A DNA stretch of 39,212 nt, taken from contig JALSLV010000100.1 in assembly GCA_026988115.1 (NCBI GenBank), positions 1 through 39,212 on the forward strand. Direction: 5' to 3'. Source of the stretch: Lysobacterales bacterium (GTDB taxonomy: Bacteria > Pseudomonadota > Gammaproteobacteria > Xanthomonadales > Marinicellaceae). Under the pieces are notes generated by a model. That model was not told the DNA's origin. It worked only from the letters and a program-made list of their open reading frames with translations, and made no database searches. Of the stretch, positions 1 to 6,931 are shown one piece after another; position 1 is the stretch's first letter; every line of letters starts with the position of its first letter. Position numbers and translations under genes: made by a program.

Positions 1-25
1 TCTAATAGTTTGGTAATATGGTTCA

Positions 26-109
26 TGACCTGTCCCCTAAATTATGGTATGCAAAGACAATATATTATACTGCCTTTCATAATCCACGTAGATTAGGATG
101 GACAGGTCA
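26..109. repeat. Imperfect inverted repeat with long loop
   Basis: The left arm (26-40, beginning TGACCTGTCC) is matched on the opposite strand by the right arm (93-109, ending GGACAGGTCA), with a two-base bulge at 98-99. The arms enclose about 52 AT-rich bases. The outer ten bases pair perfectly. The motif resembles palindromes found around REP-type or IS200-like elements, but no second copy occurs in this window, so a mobile origin is a guess. It lies just upstream of the M2 peptidase gene and could also be a regulatory structure. Confidence 0.4.
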
Positions 110-138
110 AAACATCATATCTAATAAAAAGGTGTGTA

Positions 139-170
139 ACCATTCTGGCTTTGGTAGAATGGTGGTTTTT
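139..170 (+). terminator. Hairpin followed by T-run, possible terminator
   Basis: ACCATTCT (139-146) pairs perfectly with AGAATGGT (156-163) around a nine-base loop and is followed by GGTTTTT. This shape fits a weak intrinsic terminator for something upstream of the window. Alternatively it is a leader hairpin for the peptidase gene, whose start codon lies 25 bases after the stem. Confidence 0.3.
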
Positions 171-187
171 AGGTATACGGGACATTC

Positions 188-1990
188 ATGAAAATTAAAA
201 CACTCCTATCACTGGCTTTTTGTGGAAGCTTGCTTTTTACTGCGCAACTTTATGCTAAAAAACCTTCAATAAAAGAGGCTAAAAAATTCTTAAACGAAGT
301 GGAAAGAACCTACCTTGAAGAAGGTGAATATTCAGCAAAAATCGCTTGGGTACAAAGCAACTTCATTACCGAAGACACCGTATGGTTGGGTGCCAAGAGC
401 AATGAGAAAATGACTGCTATTGGTGTTAATTACGCCATCCAAGCAGCCAAATACGACAACACAAAACTGCCAGCAGACATGCGTCGCAAGATGAACATGC
501 TTAAAAATGGGCTAACCATTGCGGCACCAATTGATGAGAAAAAGAACAAAGAATTAGCGCAAATTTCATCCGAGTTAGAGGCCATGTACGGCACAGGAAA
601 ATACTGCCAAGAAGGCGAATGCAAAACACTCAATGATTTGGAAGAAATCATGACACACTCGCGGGATAAAGACGAACTGCTTGAAGCCTGGAAAGGGTGG
701 CGCACCATTGCTCCTGCCATGAAGCCTAAGTATGCAAAAATGGTTAAACTTGCCAACGAAGGCGCGAAAAACCTTGGGTTTAAAGACACTGGCGCCATGT
801 GGCGTTCGCAATACGATATGCCTGCGGATGACTTTTCCAAAGAACTTGACAAACAATTCCAACAAGTCAAACCTTTATACGAAGCCTTGCAATGCCATGT
901 CCGTGCTAAATTGACCGAATATTATGGCAAAGAAGCGATGGGAAATGACGGCATGATTCCTGCCCATTTGCTTGGTAATATGTGGGCGCAATCTTGGGGC
1001 AATGTTTACGATATCGTTAAACCACCAGCTGATGTTGAAGGCTCGCCCATTGATGTGACAAAGCTATTAAAAAAAGCCAAATACGACCCAATTAAAATGG
1101 TTAAAACAGGCGAAGGATTTTTTACCTCGCTTGGTTTACCGCCCTTACCTGAAACATTTTGGACGCGTTCACTTTTCACAAAACCACAGGACCGCGAAGT
1201 GGTGTGTCATGCCAGTGCCTGGGATTTAGACAATGCCGATGATTTACGCATTAAAATGTGTATTAAAATTGATGAAGAGGATTTTGTGACCATTCACCAC
1301 GAACTGGGGCATAATTTTTATCAGCGTGCTTACAAAGACCAAAGCATCATTTACCGCAATGGTGCCAATGATGGTTTTCATGAAGCGATTGGGGATACTA
1401 TCGCCTTATCAATTACGCCTGAATATTTAACCAAAATAGGCTTACTCGATAAAGCGCCAAAAAGCGAAAGTGATTTGGGAATGCTGATGAAAATGGCATT
1501 GGATAGAGTTGCGTTTTTACCCTTTGGCTTAATGATTGATCAATGGCGTTGGAAAGTATTTAACGGTGAAATTTCAGAAGATGAATACAACAAAGGGTGG
1601 TGGCAACTTCGCAATTATTACCAAGGCGTGAAATCTCCCGTGGCTATTTCTGAGGACAATTTTGATCCGGGAGCCAAGTATCATATACCTGCAGGAGTTC
1701 CCTATACCCGTTATTTCTTAGCGCATATACTTGAATTTCAATTTCACCGTGAATTGTGTAAAACGGCAGGAAATACCGAACCTCTTCACCGTTGTTCGAT
1801 TTATGGTAATAAGCAAGCAGGGGCAAAGTTAATCAAAATGCTTGAAATGGGCGCATCCGCTCCTTGGCAAGAGGCATTACAAGTGGTCGCCAATTCTCGC
1901 GACATGGACGCAACTGCGGTAATTGATTATTTTGCTCCATTAAAAACATGGTTAGATGAGCAAAACAAAGAACGCGATTGTGGTTGGTAG
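188..1990 (+). CDS. Secreted M2 family metallopeptidase (ACE-like peptidyl-dipeptidase)
   Basis: A 600-residue zinc carboxydipeptidase of the angiotensin-converting-enzyme family, expected to remove C-terminal dipeptides from peptides in the periplasm or outside the cell. Residues 1-23 form a signal peptide (basic start, hydrophobic core, AxA-like end at LYA). The zinc site is visible: HELGH at 371-375 supplies two His ligands and the catalytic Glu372, and Glu399 in the HEAIGD segment is the third ligand, 24 residues after His375, the spacing seen in ACE. The length matches a single-domain bacterial M2 enzyme. The gene stands alone; the next gene starts about 200 bases downstream. The start is placed at 188 because the signal peptide begins there; only a weak GGGA motif precedes it. 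The family call is firm and the natural substrate is unknown. Confidence 0.93.
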   Translation: MKIKTLLSLAFCGSLLFTAQLYAKKPSIKEAKKFLNEVERTYLEEGEYSAKIAWVQSNFITEDTVWLGAKSNEKMTAIGVNYAIQAAKYDNTKLPADMRRKMNMLKNGLTIAAPIDEKKNKELAQISSELEAMYGTGKYCQEGECKTLNDLEEIMTHSRDKDELLEAWKGWRTIAPAMKPKYAKMVKLANEGAKNLGFKDTGAMWRSQYDMPADDFSKELDKQFQQVKPLYEALQCHVRAKLTEYYGKEAMGNDGMIPAHLLGNMWAQSWGNVYDIVKPPADVEGSPIDVTKLLKKAKYDPIKMVKTGEGFFTSLGLPPLPETFWTRSLFTKPQDREVVCHASAWDLDNADDLRIKMCIKIDEEDFVTIHHELGHNFYQRAYKDQSIIYRNGANDGFHEAIGDTIALSITPEYLTKIGLLDKAPKSESDLGMLMKMALDRVAFLPFGLMIDQWRWKVFNGEISEDEYNKGWWQLRNYYQGVKSPVAISEDNFDPGAKYHIPAGVPYTRYFLAHILEFQFHRELCKTAGNTEPLHRCSIYGNKQAGAKLIKMLEMGASAPWQEALQVVANSRDMDATAVIDYFAPLKTWLDEQNKERDCGW

Positions 1991-2126
1991 GCACAACTAA
2001 AACCGCGTGCATCGATTGCGATAAGTGCGAGCCGAAACACAGGGCTTTTTGTTCATTTTATACAAGGGGTGCAAAATTCGTGTGCAACTTTTATTTATTT
2101 GTTGTAATATCAATCTGTTAGTGTGA

Positions 2127-2161
2127 CAATGTTAAAAATTGTAAGGAACAAAGTAACATTG
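2127..2161. promoter_or_regulatory. Operator-like inverted repeat before the GTPase operon
   Basis: CAATGTTA (2127-2134) is repeated in inverted orientation as TAACATTG (2154-2161), 19 bases apart, 35 bases before the response-regulator start codon. A shorter competing stem (ACAAT 2126-2130 with ATTGT 2138-2142) overlaps the left arm. This could be an operator, possibly for the OmpR-type regulator encoded next, or a leader RNA structure. The idea rests on symmetry and position only. Confidence 0.3.
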
Positions 2162-2195
2162 CTGTTCAATATATAAATAATATTATGAGAGAAAT

Positions 2196-2876
2196 ATGAA
2201 GATATATATTTTAGAAGACGACACGGATCAATCAGAATTATACACATTGTGGTTGGATAACTATGACTGTAAGGTTTTTGATAAAGCTAGAGATTTAATC
2301 AAAGAAATCCCGTTTAATGTACCCGATGTCTTATTAATAGATTGGAACCTTCCCAAAGTGGGAGGCTTGGATGTATTGCACTGGTTAAAAGGAAGCCGAT
2401 ACGACAACATTCCTGTTATCTTTTTAACCTCTCGAAATACAGAAGATGACATTGTAACGGCACTAACAGATGGAGCCGATGATTATATGGTTAAGCCAGT
2501 TAGTGAAGGCATTTTAAAAGCCAGAATAAGTGCGGTCACAAGAAGGCTTGTGGACAACGAAAATAAAGACTTACAGTCTGATCCTTACACCTTTAACAAA
2601 AAAGCCAATGTTGTCTCTTATGAGGGTGTGAATGTTTCCCTGACAAACAAAGAGTTTGAATTAGCTCTGTATTTTTTTTACAATGAAGGCGCTTTGATAT
2701 CCAGAGACCAACTACTGGAATCAATTTGGGTAAAAAGTTCAGACATTAATACCAGAACGGTTGATACCCACATCAGTCGATTGCGCAAAAAACTCCTGTT
2801 AAATGGCACCTATGGATGGAAATTAGTATCAATTTATCACCAAGGATATAAACTAATCAATCAAAATCAAACATAA
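2196..2876 (+). CDS. OmpR/PhoB-family response regulator
   Basis: A 226-residue two-component response regulator and the first gene of the six-gene operon. Receiver domain at 1-118: acidic pocket Glu7-Asp8-Asp9, phosphoacceptor Asp49 (IDWNLP), switch Thr78 and invariant Lys100 followed by Pro. A C-terminal winged-helix DNA-binding domain follows at about 128-222, with the recognition-helix pattern TRTVDTHISRLRKKL. All catalytic residues are present, so phosphorylation and DNA binding are expected. The probable kinase is the hybrid histidine kinase four genes downstream; that pairing is inferred from linkage. A GAGAGAAAT ribosome-binding region precedes the start. The next gene begins four bases after the stop. 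Its target genes are unknown; its own promoter, with the inverted repeat at 2127-2161, is a natural candidate. Confidence 0.92.
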   Translation: MKIYILEDDTDQSELYTLWLDNYDCKVFDKARDLIKEIPFNVPDVLLIDWNLPKVGGLDVLHWLKGSRYDNIPVIFLTSRNTEDDIVTALTDGADDYMVKPVSEGILKARISAVTRRLVDNENKDLQSDPYTFNKKANVVSYEGVNVSLTNKEFELALYFFYNEGALISRDQLLESIWVKSSDINTRTVDTHISRLRKKLLLNGTYGWKLVSIYHQGYKLINQNQT

Positions 2877-2880
2877 ACAC

Positions 2881-3291
2881 ATGAGTACAAAAAAGACAGA
2901 AACAACTCCTCCTAATTCAGTTGATCAAATCCGAGACATTCTATTTGGTGAGCAAATTAACCTCATTGAAAAAAGGTTTGCGGCACTCGAAAAAAATCTG
3001 ATGGATTCAATTGAAAAATTAGCACAGAGAGTTGACAAAACTAACAAAGAAATAAAAGAACAAATAAGTCAATCCAATAAAGAACTTAGTGCCGACAATT
3101 CACAATTAGAGCAACAACAAACCCAAGCGCTCAATAAACTGGAGTCGACACTGAGTGCTAAAATTATTGAAACCGAATCTGATTTAGTCAATCAACTGCA
3201 AATGGAAATTCAAAAACTGGATAATAAAGCCAGCCACAGAAAAGACTTGGCTCAACTCCTAACGGATATGGCAACAAAGTTGGCAGACTAA
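2881..3291 (+). CDS. Small coiled-coil protein of the GTPase operon
   Basis: A 136-residue protein with no signal peptide or membrane segment. From about residue 15 to 125 it is rich in Glu, Lys, Gln and Leu with heptad-like spacing, so a long helical coiled coil is likely. The segment near 15-30 (VDQIRDILFGEQ) followed by an IEKRFAALEKNL helix is, as I remember it, typical of uncharacterised proteins found beside OmpA-like and small-GTPase genes in other bacteria; I could not confirm this by search. No Shine-Dalgarno sequence is visible before the ATG, and the gene starts four bases after the regulator's stop, so translation is probably coupled. A role as scaffold or adaptor for the GTPase or membrane protein is plausible but unproven. 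Confidence 0.8.
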   Translation: MSTKKTETTPPNSVDQIRDILFGEQINLIEKRFAALEKNLMDSIEKLAQRVDKTNKEIKEQISQSNKELSADNSQLEQQQTQALNKLESTLSAKIIETESDLVNQLQMEIQKLDNKASHRKDLAQLLTDMATKLAD

Positions 3292-3301
3292 GTCCTTTCA
3301 C

Positions 3302-4942
3302 ATGAGCAAAGAACGCGACATATTAAAGTCTCTTTTGCTAAAAGAAGAGCTTGAGGTTCTTAATCAACTTAAAAGCAAACTGTTATCAGAAGAGCAATTT
3401 ACCGATGAGGTGGCAAAGGTGCTCTCGAGTGCCATCAAGCGCTCGCAAAAAACAGACCCTCAGCTAGAACATGCATTAGAAAAACCCATAAAAAAAGGCG
3501 TATTGCGCGCTTTTTCAGAAAGCAAACAATCCATTATCGATGCTTTGTTGCCCATTATGGGTCAACTTATACGTAAAACGGTTACCAATAGCATAAAACA
3601 GTTTGTATCTGATATTAATCGAGCCATAGAACAAGATTTTTCGATTAAATCCTTAAAATGGCGATGGCAAGCTAAAAAAGCAGGCATCACCTACCCAGAA
3701 ATGCTATTCCAAAAAACCATCCGCTACCAAGTAACGGATATATTTTTGATTAACAAAGACAATGGTTTATTGATCGAACACGCTGGGTCAGATGATTTGT
3801 TAAAAGACAACAATGCCATCTCGGCAATGTTAACTGCCATCCAGTCTTTTATAGAAGATTCTTTCGACTCTGAGGATGCCCACCTGCAAAGTGTTGAAAT
3901 AAAAAACCAAAACTTTATTATTGCCACAGGTCCCAAAGTATATCTTGCAGCGGTTGTTAAAGGAAATCCAACAGAGCGTTTAAAACAAAGATTTCAAGAA
4001 ATAATAGAAAATATTCATGCAGAATATTCAGAAATGTTGCTGCAAGAAGACACTTACCAAAACAACTTGGAACTCAATGATTTCCTTCGCAGAAATTTGG
4101 TCACAAAAAGCCTTTCTGATAAACAAAAGGAGGTCAACACCTTGCCTTGGATTTTAATGCTAATTGCATTGGTCACTGGTATTGCTTATTGGTCCTATAC
4201 TCGCAATCAGAGCCTAAAAAATATTTGGCAAAAAAGCTCAACGATTGATGGGCTTTACGTGCAAAAAATTGAACGAAAGGATGGCGGTTTTATGCTTTAT
4301 GGTTTGCTTGACCCGCTTGCAGACACCTCTAAATTATCAGATGATGCCGTGACTTTTGTAACCAAGCCTTATGCTTCTTTAGATGAAGCGATTGTTCAAA
4401 AAAGAATTAATCAAGCTCTTTCTCATTACCAAATGGTTCAATCGCGTTTTAACAATGGACTCCTTACGCTAACAGGAGAAATTAACCACGAAGACAGTCA
4501 ACTATTATTAACTCGGCTTTATTCAATCAATGGCGTTAATCACATTGATGACGGAGCATTAGTCAAAACCAATCCACCAACAGACCAACCAGAAGAAGAT
4601 TTATCGCCTTTTTTCGACCAAATTAATAATGCCTTTATTCGCATTCCCGATATAAAAAACCTAGCCCTGATTGAGGCGCAACTGGGCTTTATTATTAAAA
4701 ATTTACAATTGTTAGAGGAAAAAGGCATTAAAATGCAGTTAACACTGATTGGAACCAGTGATTGCGCAGGCCTATTAAGTGATGACTATTCTTTAAAAAG
4801 GGCAAATACAGTCAAAGAGCTTATCGGCGCTTCATTAAAGGAAAATGGTTTCATAAACACAAAGGTTAAGAAGTGTACAGTCACTAATCAAACGAACAAC
4901 AAATCATTGTTGGGCGTCAAATTTAATTTAAAAGGTCTTTGA
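3302..4942 (+). CDS. Single-pass OmpA-like protein with cytosolic longin/roadblock-like domain
   Basis: A 546-residue protein without a signal peptide. Residues 1-125 are charged and helical. Residues 138-242 read as alternating strands and helices (TDIFLINKDNGLLIEHAG, then AMLTAIQSFIEDSF, then YLAAVVKGNP), a pattern that reminds me of longin/roadblock-type domains in OmpA-like proteins linked to small GTPases. One transmembrane helix spans about 281-300. A periplasmic BON-like region (about 350-420) and a C-terminal OmpA-like domain (about 435-546) follow. The OmpA-like part keeps an Asp in TSDCAG and an Arg in LKRANTV, the positions that bind the diaminopimelate group of peptidoglycan in OmpA/Pal proteins. 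The predicted topology links the cytosol to the cell wall, and the GTPase gene follows nine bases later. The OmpA domain and membrane helix are well supported; the longin assignment is tentative. Confidence 0.8.
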   Translation: MSKERDILKSLLLKEELEVLNQLKSKLLSEEQFTDEVAKVLSSAIKRSQKTDPQLEHALEKPIKKGVLRAFSESKQSIIDALLPIMGQLIRKTVTNSIKQFVSDINRAIEQDFSIKSLKWRWQAKKAGITYPEMLFQKTIRYQVTDIFLINKDNGLLIEHAGSDDLLKDNNAISAMLTAIQSFIEDSFDSEDAHLQSVEIKNQNFIIATGPKVYLAAVVKGNPTERLKQRFQEIIENIHAEYSEMLLQEDTYQNNLELNDFLRRNLVTKSLSDKQKEVNTLPWILMLIALVTGIAYWSYTRNQSLKNIWQKSSTIDGLYVQKIERKDGGFMLYGLLDPLADTSKLSDDAVTFVTKPYASLDEAIVQKRINQALSHYQMVQSRFNNGLLTLTGEINHEDSQLLLTRLYSINGVNHIDDGALVKTNPPTDQPEEDLSPFFDQINNAFIRIPDIKNLALIEAQLGFIIKNLQLLEEKGIKMQLTLIGTSDCAGLLSDDYSLKRANTVKELIGASLKENGFINTKVKKCTVTNQTNNKSLLGVKFNLKGL

Positions 4943-4951
4943 AGAGAAAAA

Positions 4952-5449
4952 ATGTCAGTAGCAAAAAAAATATGTTTAATAGGACGCTTTGCTGTTGGCA
5001 AAACCAGCCTTGTTAAACAATTTATAGAAAAGCAGTTTGGCGAAAAATACAAAACAACCGTAGGTGTGAGTATTTCAACAAAAAATTTAACCGTGGAAAA
5101 CAAAGATATTTCTCTGGTAATTTGGGACATTGCAGGCTTTGAACAAGATGGGCATTATGCTCACTACATGAGAGGCGTTCACGGGCTTATTTGGGTATTA
5201 GATGGAACTGAGCCAGAGTCATTTAAAATTCTTGAAACGATAAATAACTCTTTGCCTGAAATAAAACAAGTTCCTTCGGTTTGTTTTATTAACAAATGTG
5301 ACTTAGTTGATGAGTGGGTAATCAAAGAATCTGAAATCAACTCTTTAAAAGAGTTTAATTATGCGGTTTACAAAACTAGCGCCAAAACAGGTGAAAATGT
5401 TGAAGCAGGCTTTACCAAACTGGCATCTTTATTGTTGAGTTCATTATGA
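4952..5449 (+). CDS. Small Ras-like GTPase (Rup/Rab-like)
   Basis: A 165-residue Ras-superfamily GTPase, close to the minimal G-domain length. All five G motifs are visible: P-loop GRFAVGKT (11-18), switch I threonines 35-36 in KTTVGV, WDIAG (58-62), NKCD (114-117) and TSAKTG (142-147). The residue at the Ras Gln61 position, right after the DxxG glycine, is Phe63, so intrinsic hydrolysis is probably slow and may need a partner. There is no C-terminal Cys for lipidation. Prokaryotic members of this superfamily have been divided into MglA and Rup groups; this one has Rab-like motifs and no MglB gene beside it, so Rup is the better fit. A GAAGAGAAA ribosome-binding region precedes the start. Its last four bases overlap the kinase start (ATGA), implying coupled translation with the kinase. 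Confidence 0.9.
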   Translation: MSVAKKICLIGRFAVGKTSLVKQFIEKQFGEKYKTTVGVSISTKNLTVENKDISLVIWDIAGFEQDGHYAHYMRGVHGLIWVLDGTEPESFKILETINNSLPEIKQVPSVCFINKCDLVDEWVIKESEINSLKEFNYAVYKTSAKTGENVEAGFTKLASLLLSSL

Positions 5450-6924
5450 TACCAGAGGTCGTTAAAAATTTTCTTCTGCAAAACAAGGAAAAGCAAGGTT
5501 TTTTCTGTTTGCAATTAACCAATGACTTATTAATCGAACACGTGTATGGAAAACCCCAGCAACTTGGGTTAAGCCCTCCTAAAAAAGGGTTAAAAGTTCT
5601 TGAAGTTTTGCCTGTTTTTTTGCCTGAGATGTACAATGAAGAATTTGAAATTCCTTTTTATAACTTGAGTGAACACAGTGTTTGCAATATCTATTTCATA
5701 AAAAAACACAAAGAAAACTACCTAATATTTGTTGATAAGTCTGAAATTTTCCAAGTCACGCAAAAATACCAGCAATTTGCTCACGAAGACAATATTTCTA
5801 AAAATAAATTCAAACGAATAGCTCAAGAACTGGAACGAGCAAAACAAAAATTAAACAAATCAAACCAAGAAAAAGCCACTTTGATTGCTATGCTGTCTCA
5901 TGAGCTAGGAACACCTTTGACCTCTATTCTTGGTTATTGTGAACTGTTATTAGAAGAGGATGAAAACAACCATAATTTACAAGTGATACACAGAAACTCC
6001 ATCTATTTGCAACACTTGATTGAAAACACCTTATTGTTTGGAAAAACTGAAGTGGATAGCATGTCAACTCATATTGAGACCATTAATGTCGAGGATTTTC
6101 TCGGGTCTTTGGTGGACACCATTTTACCTGCAGCGCTAGAAAAAGACATATTTATAAGTGCTCAGAGTAGCGAACAAGGCACCATTAACATTGATGTCAC
6201 TCGAACCAAGCAAATATTAATCAACTTACTCAATAATGCGGTTAAGTACTCCAATCATGGCTCAGTAAAAATATGTTGTCACGTCTCTAAAGAGCAGTAT
6301 GAGTTTTTAATTTCTGATACTGGAATAGGAATTGATGTGGCACAACAAAACAATATTTTCAACCCTTGGGAGAGGGTTAATAAAAACGATGGAAAGGGTT
6401 CAGGAATAGGGCTATTTATCAGTCAGAAGCTCGCCAAAGCCATTGGTGGCCAGTTGCAGCTTAAAGAGTCGACTAAAAACGTGGGTTCTGTCTTTCAATT
6501 ATTACTTCCGGTAAAAGAGCCTTCTGTAAACCATGAAAATAAAACTCCATCGCAAACCATTTGCTTGCAAGCAAAGACATTATTAGTTATCGATGACGAT
6601 CAAGATGTTCTTGATTTGATTGAAGCCTTCTTAGAAAAAACAGAGTTAAAAGTCATCACCGCTTTAAGTTTTCTTGATGCGGAGTCGATTCTAATAAAAA
6701 CCAATGTTGATTTAATTTTAACCGATTTAAATGTAGGAGCGGCAAAAGCCCCAACCTTCTTAAAAGAATTGAGGAATGACAAATGCGATGTGCCTGTTGT
6801 TTTAATGTCGGCAATGCCATCAAATAAGGCAAAACAACAATTCATAGAAAATGGCTTTAATAATGTTATGCTAAAACCATTTAATCATAATCAGCTACTA
6901 AAAACGATAACCACAAACATATAA
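5446..6924 (+). CDS. Hybrid sensor histidine kinase with C-terminal receiver domain
   Basis: A 492-residue soluble hybrid kinase. Residues 1-110 form a probable PAS-like sensory domain and about 115-150 a helical linker. The HisKA domain carries the H-box with phosphoacceptor His152 (MLSHELGTPL). The ATP-binding domain shows the N-box (LLNNAVKYSN, 271-280), DTGIGID (301-307) and the glycine-rich G2 box (326-333). A C-terminal receiver spans about 377-492 with IDDD, phosphoacceptor Asp437 and Lys477. No transmembrane segment is seen, so the signal is probably intracellular, perhaps delivered by the GTPase or the OmpA-like protein. Its start overlaps the GTPase stop. There is no HPt domain in the window; transfer to Asp49 of the OmpR-type regulator would be direct from His152 or through an HPt protein elsewhere. 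The kinase assignment is firm. Confidence 0.92.
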   Translation: MIPEVVKNFLLQNKEKQGFFCLQLTNDLLIEHVYGKPQQLGLSPPKKGLKVLEVLPVFLPEMYNEEFEIPFYNLSEHSVCNIYFIKKHKENYLIFVDKSEIFQVTQKYQQFAHEDNISKNKFKRIAQELERAKQKLNKSNQEKATLIAMLSHELGTPLTSILGYCELLLEEDENNHNLQVIHRNSIYLQHLIENTLLFGKTEVDSMSTHIETINVEDFLGSLVDTILPAALEKDIFISAQSSEQGTINIDVTRTKQILINLLNNAVKYSNHGSVKICCHVSKEQYEFLISDTGIGIDVAQQNNIFNPWERVNKNDGKGSGIGLFISQKLAKAIGGQLQLKESTKNVGSVFQLLLPVKEPSVNHENKTPSQTICLQAKTLLVIDDDQDVLDLIEAFLEKTELKVITALSFLDAESILIKTNVDLILTDLNVGAAKAPTFLKELRNDKCDVPVVLMSAMPSNKAKQQFIENGFNNVMLKPFNHNQLLKTITTNI

Positions 6925-6931
6925 AATCCAG

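Noticed and set aside
18-191. A 57-codon plus-strand frame ending in ATGA overlap with the M2 peptidase start.
   Set aside because: It runs through the inverted repeats, has no ribosome-binding site and its translation shows no protein-like pattern, so the overlap is probably chance.
2030-2051. Possible terminator after the M2 peptidase (AGCC ... GGCTTTTT).
   Set aside because: The stem is only four base pairs with a nine-base loop, too weak to support a call.
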